Part shown: positions 39,301 to 51,300 of the stretch, one piece after another | Layout: every line of letters starts with the position of its first letter | Numbering within the stretch: position 1 is the stretch's first letter | Assembly: GCA_014338405.1 (NCBI GenBank) | Contig: JTDE01021564.1 | Coordinates: 114,951-178,950 of the forward strand | DNA: 64,000 nucleotides | Direction: 5' to 3' | Source of the DNA: Paragonimus skrjabini miyazakii | Taxonomy: Eukaryota; Platyhelminthes; Trematoda; Plagiorchiida; Troglotrematidae | The notes under the pieces: model-generated | Databases searched by the model: none | What the model was told of the DNA's origin: nothing | Seen by the model: the letters and a program-made list of their open reading frames with translations, nothing else | Translations under genes and position numbers: made by a program

Positions 39301-42300
39301 TACAAGCAAAACGGTAAACAAAACTATTGAGTTCAACATTATTATTTTCAACTTCTACGCTTCCTCTACTCATAGGCTGAAATTGATTGGCTGTTTTTGG
39401 GTGGGTTTCAAAATGGCCAACGTTCACCACGTTTCCATACTGGGTTGCCAGAAGTTCCCAGTGTCAGTAACTGCCAGCGAAGTGTTCGTTCCGATCTTGG
39501 TATCACCACGCATGCCTAAGGTTTGAACCCACGACCCATAACTAAGTGCCAGATTGAAAGATTTTCACAAATTGGTAGTCCATACACGTTTCCGGTACAT
39601 CAGGGGTGTGTGGTGGTGACGGTTGCTGGGGTTGCGAGAGGAGATGCGAATTACCTTCAGTTGTTGTCGCGCATTTATTTCTCATATCCAATATTTATGG
39701 CTGGTCTGCAAGCGTTCACCACGGCTCTGAAGAGATTGACAACAATCTCCGAATGGTTCACAGAGATTTTTTGGTTTCTGCAACCCTAGTGACAGCGAGT
39801 GAATGGTAAAATGAACAAAGGTCTGAGTTACCATTTTGACGCATGTACACAGGTGATGTGTTCAATCTGCTAGTATGAATGGTAACAGTAAGACCCTACA
39901 AGATCTAAACAGCTATCCGTCACTTCGCTGTTGATCACCGGGGTCGAGTATTTGTATGATTAACTTTCCAACGTGGTGATCTGCCTAAATGCTAACACCA
40001 CTTCCATGCCACAACCTCTTTTGTAGTGGGTTGGGTTGGGTATCTGCTTGTGCACCGGCAGTAATTACTCATCCGGCCTGCCCATTTGCACACAGAATGA
40101 ACCCATCAATCGTAGCCCTATAGTTCGATCCGTAGGACCTGTTATATCCTATGTCTGTCACTCTGGCACTGTGTTAGCCGAACTTCAACGACCTATTGTT
40201 CTCTAGAAAAAGGTTTTGGACCATGAAAGTCATTCAAGCTTTACATATGACTACGTTTTGAGGTGTTTCTCCTAAACACTTTTCTGCAACACTGTGTGCG
40301 GCAGTATTCTGTTTTGTTTTATAACTGGCTCATTTTAGATAACACGAAATCGGCCATTACGTTATCAAACTAAGAAGCATCGAATGTGCAGACTATGAAA
40401 CAGTGTTCAATCAAACCACCAACAACATGCTTTAATAAAACAAGGCATTGCAGTTAGTCACTTTTAGTGAAACAGACAAAAACATGTTGCACCATTTTTG
40501 CTCAAACAGGTTTCGTTACATTCTTATTGATGTTCAGATGAGTTAAATGAACAAAATTCCAAACCGTAAAACGGTTACAAAAAGCCTGTTTAGGTGCTAC
40601 CAAGACAACAGTTTCGTCACAAACAGTTCCTTTTTATGAGACGGTGCAGCTGTCCGATTGCAATTGGTTTCGCATATTGCATACCGAGTTGTAAACAAAC
40701 CCACGAAAAGACTGTCTTATCAATCACATGTTACACCGTCAGTTAATATTAGACAAACAATGGCATTGGTCACTTCAGGTGTTCGTTGCCAAGTTGCCTG
40801 ATGGCCTTGTAACGGGTTGTTGAACCCATTTTGGCATGGAGCCCGCAATCCTGATTCTCAACTGGTGTTCAGTTCTATCGAGAAAAGAAAACATGCAACG
40901 GTGTACCAAGATTGGTGTAACCAAACACTACCGTCAAATTTTATGTTTGCAAATGTATTGTTTGTAACATTGACGTTACCTTGGTAGCACCTGAACAAGT
41001 TTTGAACTATGACCTTATGTAGGTGTTCTGTGGTTAGGAATTTTGTATATTTAGTGTGTTTGTAAGAAACATCATTGAAAGTGCAGCAAAACCTGCTCGA
41101 GTATTGTTCGTNNNNNNNNNNNNNNNNNNNNNNNNNNNNNNNNNNNNNNNNNNNNNNNNNNNNNNNNNNNNNNNNNNNNNNNNNNNNNNNNNNNNNNNNN
41201 NNNNNNNNNNNTTCGGATAGTTGTGAACAGTGGTGGTGTTGTTCGTAGCTCAGGTTGATGGTTTTGGTATTGGCATGTTCGCCGAGCTTGGCATTTAGGT
41301 TGCAAACGTTTCATCACCAAGCCAGGTGACATCATCAGTGCGTAATTGTTTTAGCACTGATGATGTCACCTGGCTTGCTGATGAAACGTTTGCAACCTAA
41401 ATGCCAAGCTCGGCGAACATGCCAATACCAAAAGATAGTGGTCTATGACAATAACTTGTTGACTGAAACATTAAGAAGACACAAATCATATGATGTCCTC
41501 CGAAGTAGCATTAACAATGTATTCTCAACATCACCCAGATTCGGGACTTCCACGATTCGCCAAAATGGAGTATGGCGTCCCTGTTTAAAGGAGACGCATA
41601 TTTCAAAATTTTTGATTCATACATTACATGGTACATATTTGAATCGGCGTATCACAAGTAACCGTTTATCGAAATCTATATATAGCTGGGTGATAAGTAT
41701 CCTCTGTAACTCTCATATATGAATGAGTTATTTTGAGTGAGCCTTGCATTGATGCCACCTTTTTGAGCTATCCATTTTCTACATCAATTTCTGTGACGAC
41801 GTATGTATGAAACATCTATTGTTAATCCCAATATGACATCACGACAGTTTGAAAGAAGGGAGGCTCCAAGACTGAAGAAAAACAATTTCTTGAGAACCGT
41901 ATTCATCCTTCTTCAATTTGATTGTGACTTCCATTCTGTACGAGTCACAAATAGTCATATCGACAGCAAAGGTTCTACCGTCGTTGAATATGAGGATGAA
42001 CAGTTTAAGAAATGTGGTGTCCGTGAGGATATGGGGTTCTTGGGTCATTGGTAGTTTCTTGTTTTTCAGTTCATGAGGTATTACTGCGACTATACTGTTG
42101 TGTTGTCTGTATGTGTCCTCATTAGTAAGAGAGCATGATTGAAGAATGTGATAGAAACTTTCATGTCTGGTACCATACGGACATTTTAAATCCTTCGGTG
42201 ATTTTGGATGACCACTTGAATGACGGATTTTTGTAGACATGCCAGCTTTAAGTTGCATCACTCTGATGTAGAGGCGGGAAGTAATGCTGATTGGGTTCCG

Positions 42301-45300
42301 TAATCAGTTGTGTGATGTAATCGTTGACGAGGAATGCCACAAACAGGCACTATCGTATGTATTATAGAGGACCTCATACCCTGCTAAGTTTGATTTCTCT
42401 TCGGAAGTAATAATCGTTCCGGCTGCTGACGTTGATGTGAGGGCAAGGCAATGAAACGGCTGAAATGTGGGATCGCGTATAGTCCATTGTAGAACCGCAC
42501 ATCCTGATGACAAGTATTTTTCGATGCGACATCTATTCAGAGGCGTACAGGATTGAAGGTTGGGTATCTCGAGGCCGCCGGAATCGACATCCGAGTAAAA
42601 GAAAACATTGAACTTGCTTTTGGGCAGTCTCAACTATTTCTTAATATTCATTCACACTGTTCGATCTAAAGATATAAACGTCCTTTGAGGAGGGAAGCGA
42701 GACAAAGTTGATGGGTTTATCTCGATAATAGATGCGTCCGCAAGATTTCGATTACTTGCCGGTGTTTTAGAGGCGCCGCCATCACCTCGTGTAACTTTTT
42801 TTTGGATGATACATCAACATCTGTAGTTGTTCATAAGGTTCTCCGTAAGTTGAGATGAATAACGAAACCTTGAATGTTGTAATTCCGGTGGTTCAACATA
42901 GTTCCAAGGGTCGGTCGCCAAGTACAGTAATAAATTCTTTTCTATCTGCTTTTATGTTGATGCACTAGATCTTCGAGTGGTTCACTGTCAAGCCAATTTC
43001 AGTCGAACTATTGTGCAGGTGTTCCAGTCTGATCACGCATTTCTCCCACAATGGGATCGTTAGTATGATATTATCTGCATATGCCAGATAGTTCAATTGA
43101 CCATCGAGTATATTCAGAGCTAGGTCAGAATAAAGTGTGTACATGTTGATTATACATGGACATGAAACTAATGTTAAACAACAGTCAAGATTCTACAGGG
43201 TGGCTTACAAGAATAAACAGAAAGAGACAAGAACTAAAAATCAAAATTACGGCATGCTGGCTACCAGGGCAGTCGCAACGTCAACACAAATGATTTTTGA
43301 ACACATAGGAGAAGAGACTATAGCACCTGATATCCCAAACCTCAGCAATTTGAAGTATGCGCTTCCGGTTGCTCCGAAGAATCACGGAGAGTACATCAGG
43401 AACTTTGGCTCTGTGTCCTGTCTGGATTATGTACCTTGCAACTGATGATGTTAGGTGCCGTCTGTCGGCATTTATACAGGAGTTCGGCGTTCTGAACGGA
43501 GTTTCGTGCCGTTTGGAAACTGCCTAGGTTAAGATTTAACCAATTACTGTTCCGATCTAATGGTTGGTTATGTTCCACAAAACGAATGAAGAGGCAACTT
43601 TGATTGACAAATTGGTGAGTAGTAGGGGATTTTGGTTTTCATATAGATTGATCATTATTCACAAGCGAAAGTGGTTGAGCGTTCACATATGATAATCCGT
43701 TCGCGCCCAATGAGAGCTCAATGGCTCAGTGGTAAACACGGTTTCCTCATGAAAGCACGGCCAGAGTTCTAGTTCCAATCGTGACAATGATATGCACTAG
43801 TGACGAGTTCTAATGAGAGCGAAACTCGAGTGTAGTGCGTCTTTCCTAAAAAGGCTGACCGGCAATGTTATGGGAAGGAGACGACTGCCATCAATTGTGG
43901 GTGACGTTCAGTCTTTATGAAATGTACCCATCTTAGCCCTGCTCCAAATGAGTAAATCTATAGTCGTTATGGGCTGCGGCCCTTTCGTACACGTTTTCTT
44001 AGGAAACCCAATACATCCATGCATAGGGCGCCTCTTTCAATCGTCCAAAAACGCTATATGCTAAAATACCAGCTAAGGTAGCCTAGTTTGGAGTTTGCTG
44101 TATGAAGGTTTCCTTTCTCTCGCCCTAAACTTCATATGAATTACCTCATTTTTTGTCCTCCATCCAGATCAAAACTGTAATCAACACTTATCTTGCTCGT
44201 TTGATGTTCATGGAGCCGCCTACACGATCAACAGTCATAGTAGACGACGATGACATGGACAGCCTCAATTCCGATGGTCACTTACTCAAACAGAACGTCT
44301 TCCACGACTCAAATGGAATGGACATTCCAGGTGATAACAGTGGAGATTCCTTTGATGAGTACGAGCAGAGAAGTAACAATAAAAACGGTATCCACGGCTG
44401 GAATCTGCGGACAGATACACTTAAAAAGTCCCCCATTCCATCTATCGGGACCTACCAATTCAGTCGTACTAACGGGCCGGTCGTATGCGAGAAATTCAGT
44501 TCACCGGGCACAGGTGCAATGGGCATGATGCGGGAGCGATCGTCGAAGAGTTTGCTCGCCAATGTGCTCAATTTAGAAGATGACTTCAGAGCATCAGGCA
44601 TACCCGCCTCACCACCAATGGAATCGAGCCCGGTTCGTGTTTTCAAAGACCATCCACGCCCGAAAACTATGAGTGGGTTTGAGAGTTCTCCTAGAGCACC
44701 ACCGCCACCTTATCCTGTCAAATACTTTGAAAACCACAATAAAAGACGTAAGAAAACTGTCGTGGTACCTTGATCAACATATTATTTTTGTAAACTAGAC
44801 AGACAGCAGACTTACCCAATCAATTAATTAACTTCCGTTTGATTTACAAAAAATTACTGACCGACCACTTAACCTACAGTATTGTTAACGAACGCATAAT
44901 TGCGCAATGCAGTGGCACGAGCGTATATGCGGCTGTGCTCACTTGGTGTCGTGGCCCGATTGACCAACCCGTATACGGCTAGATCATGTCAGCGCGTTCG
45001 TACAATGTTGACAGTCTGTTTTTTTCACTCGCCAGACAAATTGCCACTTTGGCTCGATAGCATGATGCAAACAGTCGACTGCACATTGAATAATCAAGAT
45101 GACAGGCATTGTGAGTCGGACTGGCCTTAAGCTCAAGACCGGTGTGTGTATCACCCAAACGCACGACTCGGGTTTCACGGACTAACGGTTGTGTCGGCTT
45201 GATTGGACTGATCGATGCGAACGCGTCCGCGCACTTCCGGGCGCGTACATGTCATCACTCCAGGTCTACTCAGACTGGCTGGATTGAACAGCCGGGCGTG

Positions 45301-48300
45301 ACACCGTTCAACCCAAAATGCACATGTGAGTACACGGTGTCAACAAAAAGGAGCAGAATCTTTTGACGATCGATCAACAATGGGCTAGGTGTTCACCAGA
45401 TGGCGGTCCGTAGCTGTGAAATTTGATGACAGCTTCATCAGAAATACTAGATTTCGGAAAGCATACAAAACAGATCAGCTTAACGCCTGAAAATCACTTC
45501 GTCTATCTTCGCTGGATGAACAGTATGCAAGTCGATAGACATATTGTTCCCACACTCCTTCCCTCGTTGTCAATTCACTGACACTTTGGGAGATGACGCG
45601 AGTACAAAATCGACTGGTTTCAACTGGTTTACGCTTGTGCGATGTTCAGGTCATTTCTGACCTAAATTGAGGATCGGTTTGAGTTTCATGCGATTTACGT
45701 TTGTCTTTCTCATAAAATCAAGCATGGTCTCCTAGACATTTGGTCAATCAACAAAATGAATTTCAGCCTGATGGATATTCGGAGGTCACTGAGAAAAAAA
45801 TAGTTATATTAGTTATTAAAACACCTGCCAACAAATTTAGGTAGAAGCTATGACAGAACATCAACGTTCCTATCAACCTCATCAGGAGCATACCGAAAAC
45901 GGGCTCTTTAAATGCAATGGTGAATGGTTAGAGAAGTCGGACTACCGAAATTAACTTGGAAAACTCCGAAGCAAGCAAATGATCCGTGTCCTTCCTCTCT
46001 TAAGAATAAGGTGCTCTTCACATTGCTGTTTAACAAACAAAATTATTTTCGATAATATCGAAATATCGTTTCAAAAATGTATAGCCTTAGATTGAACGCT
46101 TTGTGAAATCTGCAGTAAGTTGCCAGGTGGAACGTTCTGAGGAAACAGCGATTAATTGTCAGATTTTTGAAAGGTCTGTGCTTTGTATTTCCAAGCAGGT
46201 CTAACAATACCTGATGGGTCTGGAATCAACGAATCTCACGTTTCTCATAAACTAAGGTGTTATCATTTTGGGCATGTACTATACCATCTAGCAAGGTTTT
46301 TCTGTAGGATTCACACCAGTATGACAAATGCGGTTGACTACATGGAAAGTTTTGTGACACGAACCATCGTCACACTCCTTCCTATCATACAACCGTGGCC
46401 CACTGGGGAACCGTCTTTCATGATAGTGGGGGAAGAACATGCCTTGATAATCAAGGTCTCGGATAGATGAACCACCCGGCCAATTTTGTGCATTATGAAA
46501 CTATTGGCGAATTCAAATGGCCCAAATACGGCCCAACTACGCATCCTGCTAAGCTCTAGGGGCTTGTCTCTTCATAGCGGTGATACACATTCAACCGATC
46601 AGTCTGTCTCCCAGGTAATCTACTAGTTCAGTTGCAGTTGCAATGAAGTCTACAAAGGCAGAACAGATCGGCGTTTGCATCAACGTATAGCTGAGCACAT
46701 TCCTAAGTAGTTATCAACGGCAATCTCAAAAAACGACCTGTTGACTGTAACAAGCTCGAAGGCCCCAGTTTCATCGATCGCCAAACACATTTTAGCAACC
46801 GGTCACCTAGTTGACCCTGTTAAATCGTTCAAGATATTGTTACATCATCGCAACCCGAAACCGTTGGCGATTAACAAGGCAATGCTCATCAAACAACATC
46901 GGCCAGATTTGTGTGCGCAGAAGGCGCTGACGCAATCAATCTCCTTGCCGTGGGATTGATTGAACTATTAGAAAGTGAAAGGTCAGAACTATGTGGTTGG
47001 TTCGTTCAACTGTTGTTGCTATATGCAGTTTGTATGAAAATTGCCAGTTTTACGTTGGCGACTGATGAGAGTAAATCGGAATGTTAACATTTCGCGATAT
47101 GTCTTCTCTCTGTTTTGACTAAATGAATTCAAATGGGTTAACTCTACCATAACAAACATAACACCCTGATCGACAAGTACATGGCTGTAAGCGGAATCGT
47201 TTGACTTCTTATCTACAATAAGTAATGTCGTGCGTTGTTTCTCTTTATCGTGATTTAGAATGTTTACATAAACAAATGGTCGGTTAGCATCCATTGTAAT
47301 GTACGCAGTTATCGTGTCGTCATAAGTAATATTCACAATGCTTAATGAGAACAAAACAGTATTGGTGATCTACCGAGTTTGTTAACCTAGGGTCGCAATC
47401 TTTTGGGTGAGCCAATTCCACATACGAGCAAATCTGGTATGATCCAATTATTAACTGGTTTTATCAAATGAAGAGTTAGTTCCAGCAGCTGACAGTCTGT
47501 AAACTTCAAGGAATCGGATCTAATATGAACCCGTAATGTGAGGCTTATTCCTTGTGATCTTATCCCTAGGCGCTCCGATGAAACTGTACTGTGATTACCA
47601 TTGAGACTTCTGCTGATCGATGTTGTCATGGAGGCACTGAAAAGCACAGCTAATCCATACGACTATGGATCGAATATCTTTCCAGCGCTGATAGACAATA
47701 TATTCAATCTTGACCAGTAACACCGGTTTGTTGACTCAGACCTGACACGATAAGATCGAAGTTTCGTTCATGTTTTTTGCTCCTTGACATGAACATTAGC
47801 TGAATATCATACACCTATAATAAACGAATCAGTATGCTGGTTTTGTTGCTGCTTACAGATTGACCACGTGACTTCTACACAATAGTATTCTTGCAGGTCG
47901 TCATCGTTTTGCTCGATTCAGCACACGTGAGTCGTGCTACGCATGACAGAATGTGGAAAACGAGGGAATGAATAGTAATTTCACCGAAAGAAGTTGGATA
48001 AAAAAGAAGGTGTGAGATTCAATGATCGTATGGGAGATCACAAAATATAGTGGGAAAATGGAGATCCAACAAATGCGGAATGATGTTTGGATAACTTTTG
48101 TTGTTCGGAGGTGCTTTGTTTCTACATTCTTATTGAAAGCGGCCGATGGCAACATCAACCAAACTGTGTCTGATCTGTCAATGTTGCCTCGGCGTGTTTT
48201 CTTCAAAGGTCGCAACTATGACCTTCGGACTTCCGAAAATGAACCAGATTTTTTCTTTTCGATTACGATGGATGTGGCACAGAATCGTCATACCGATGGT

Positions 48301-51300
48301 TCACTTCAAAGGGGTATTCGCGGTAAGGGGACTTGGAACGGCCAGTATTCTGACTTTCTAGTTACGTACCTGTTGTTTGTGTACATCCATTACATTCACC
48401 TCGTATCTGATTGGCAAATCACACACTCGCGTGATACATCGCGACTATGATTGGCTTAACTCTAACTCGTTCAATGGTTTAATGTCACGTGTTACGTTTG
48501 TGAGTCAGATTGCATACATGCTGTCTACGCTCGTTACGATTGATATGCGTTCTGATTTACGATACAACAGTACCTCACAATCAGAAAAGAAACTTAGCCG
48601 ATAGTGTAACACAGAGATACAAAGATGTGTACTAATGGCACGACTGAGGCAGAAATGACATCTTTACGGCGGACGTTCGCACAGCAAACCCACTCCGAAA
48701 ACAGTATTGATGAACATGTGGAACTGATAACACCAAAGGTTACACTCCCATCTGCAAAAACGAAGTTGGCTTATGAGACGTTGGATTGCAAAGATCAAAC
48801 GTTGGCTGAAATAATGGCTCGTGGAATAAGTAACGCAATGGAAAAGACTTAGAGTGCGTCACAACTGTGAATCTGGTTAAGATCCAATCCGGTAGTTTCC
48901 CAACAACGTTGACCAAATATGTGACCTCATTTTATGTTTACCCTTTCACATGCTACCATAAATCACATTACGTCAGTCACACAATCAGGTGTGTTTCTCA
49001 GGCGATACGCGAACATCGTTTCACACGGTTGAAATTGAGGAGGTGAAGTTCAGTTCGAGTGCAATTCCGGCGCACCTCGTTGAATCAGGACTCCAGGTTA
49101 TAAAGGAAGTAACTTTATAGCTCTCTTACAGCTTGCCCAGTTATCAACACAAGGGGGCCCAATTTCACAATGTGGCCGCCGCGGAAGCGATGGGAATCCG
49201 ACCGAACAATTCAGATTAGTGCACTCAAGAAAAATCGATCATGGACTGTTTTGATCAAAAAACGCGGATGGCACAAGCGTTGTTTATTCGACAAAGCAAC
49301 ACATGAGTTAAGCGTTTAAACAAGACCAGAAACAAAACCACTCGGTTGCACGCGGTATTCGGCCCCAGACCGTCTCGGCTGCCGCAGACGTCAATGCTCA
49401 GTTTCTTTAAGTAGCAGGGGCCATTATAGGCGATGCTGCACTCTGATGTTCCTTCCTGCATTTTTCCTGCGGCTTATACGATGACAAAGCATATGCTCTG
49501 GTCCTACTACTGAATAGCAGTGGTATGAGTAGTATATTCCGATCGCTCATCTTCACTGCAGGACTACTGTTACCATGATACCCTGTTACTCACTTAGCAC
49601 TCCAAAAAGTCAATGGTTATTTACCGTAAATAATTACTAACGCTTTGCTAACATTCATGCAATTGCACAATGCATAATATTCTTATGCTGTTGTTTGGTT
49701 TTTTAGTGGTATATTGGACAGCTTGTCACTATGCAGGGGGGGGATCAAGTGTACACGAAGGTTTGTCCACGTGATAATGTTATGTAGAAACATTGGTTAA
49801 CATACTGAATGAGATTAGGTAAAATCTCATTGGTTCACGTCTGACATCATAATGTTCCATTCGTGATGCTGTAGGAGGATAAAGGCGGTTGAATAGAAAA
49901 TGTGAATTTCAAGTTTGTTGACTTAATCAGCGATCAAGCAAACTGCGTTATACTTTTGTGTTATGCAATGTTTGTGTTCATTTCACTGGTCGTATCATTG
50001 AAATGTCTATTCGCAGGGCTTTGTATAAGATGTAAATGTGTCGACTATCATTTTGGTTGATGTGATAGTTTGTCCTCTTCGGACGATGTCAGACGATGTT
50101 GTTCAGTCAATGAGGATAACCATATTAATCATTGAACACCAAGCAAACAGTGCATTACAAGACATAGGAGAAGCTGTCGAAGTCAAGAATTATTTTAAAC
50201 AGCGTGAACGCTGTTGATCTTAGTTATTTCAATCCAATTTAAGCGTTTTTCCTAATTGTTGGTGTTTTGATGTTCGGACCATTGAGGTGCCTAGAGCAAG
50301 ATACGAGTGGCCTCATAACTATTTCGTGTACTGTATGATCCCTCGGTTAAGTGACCACACTGTTGGTCTATAGTCTACGTTATTCGAGCTCAGAACAGTT
50401 TCTCCTTTGTTCTCTTTCGTTGCCAAAATCCATTTTTGTTTCTTCAGTGTAACCAATGCTGTAGTGTATTCACTATTTTAGAAATTTTGGATGGAGGCTT
50501 AAGGCTTAACTGAGTCGTCAGCTTGGGAAGATGTCGCAGACTTTTCTAACCCATACTGATATGTCATGACAAACACGAATAAATTTGTTCGCCCCCTGCA
50601 TAGTGCAGTCGAGTCAACCAACAGTTTAATTGAACGGAGCAGTGTTAGGAAATACAATTTCACCAATCAGCATTCCTGAAAACGACGAAGTTTACATGAT
50701 TAACTTCCACGGATGCAATGGTAGTGTTGCTCTTCAACATAGTTGACGATTGTGATTTTCGACAGATCTTGCAACAGCACAGATTGTAACAATAAATTGT
50801 ATTGCATTCGCAGAACTCGGACTGTTGTTCTCCCTAAACTAGGAGACAAGATATAGGTCTGGTGCTTGCTTCGAACCCGGGAAAGTTTAGGCATGAAGTA
50901 GTCACTAACCATCAAAGTTATGTATCCCATGATGTTGATGTACTGACTGAGTGATGATAGGAGAGAATTGTGTACATTTAAGAGGACAGCATTTCACAGC
51001 GAGAAACGAACGAGCGTACCAAAAACTGAAGGTTGTAAGAAGACTGGATTGGAGCAGAAAGCGTGCAGCCCCAGAAAACCAACTTATAAGGCGATACAAA
51101 GGCCGATCAACGCCAGTCAACTAGAAGACAAGGTAGTTGTTTGTGACCAGTTCAACAGACCGGTCATTAAAACAGCTTGGTTGGACGTGTGCCGGAATTA
51201 ACCAACCGAATATGTTGAGTCAATTTGTTGGAACACGGCGAAAAACAGATCAATATAAATCACCAAGGCTATAGTCCACCAATAACCATTATTGAAAATG

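Larger units (their letters stand above)
37970..44167 (+). other. nAChR intron 6 of the visible set (6.2 kb)
   Basis: GT-AG intron of 6,198 nt. It contains the MITE-like element (40578-41003), a 100-N gap, the large palindrome (41262-41433), the R2-like fragment (41839-43136) and an HHR-SINE (43608-43925). A B-box-like GTGTTCGAATCCC at about 38309-38321 is isolated. Nothing recognised elsewhere in 37970-40577. Confidence 0.85.

Noticed and set aside
41072..41335. Open frames sharing the same 24-residue peptide on both strands
   Set aside because: Mirror images of the 80-nt palindrome arms; one also reads through the N gap. No coding evidence.
41354..41400. CTGATGA followed by GATGAAACG in the palindrome looked like another hammerhead
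   Set aside because: Stem II would have unpaired closing positions, no stem III or UH cleavage triplet follows, and the right arm carries a change that destroys the helix.
46338..46544. Minus-strand frame as another PLE C-terminal piece
   Set aside because: Some resemblance to PLE C-terminal tails (ETLIIKA-like ending), but no GIY-YIG motif or clear order of blocks; evidence too weak to annotate.
48022..48450. 142-codon frame as an extra nAChR exon or intronic gene
   Set aside because: Its second half is PLE RT sequence (DGSLQRG, TWNGQY); the remainder has no receptor similarity.
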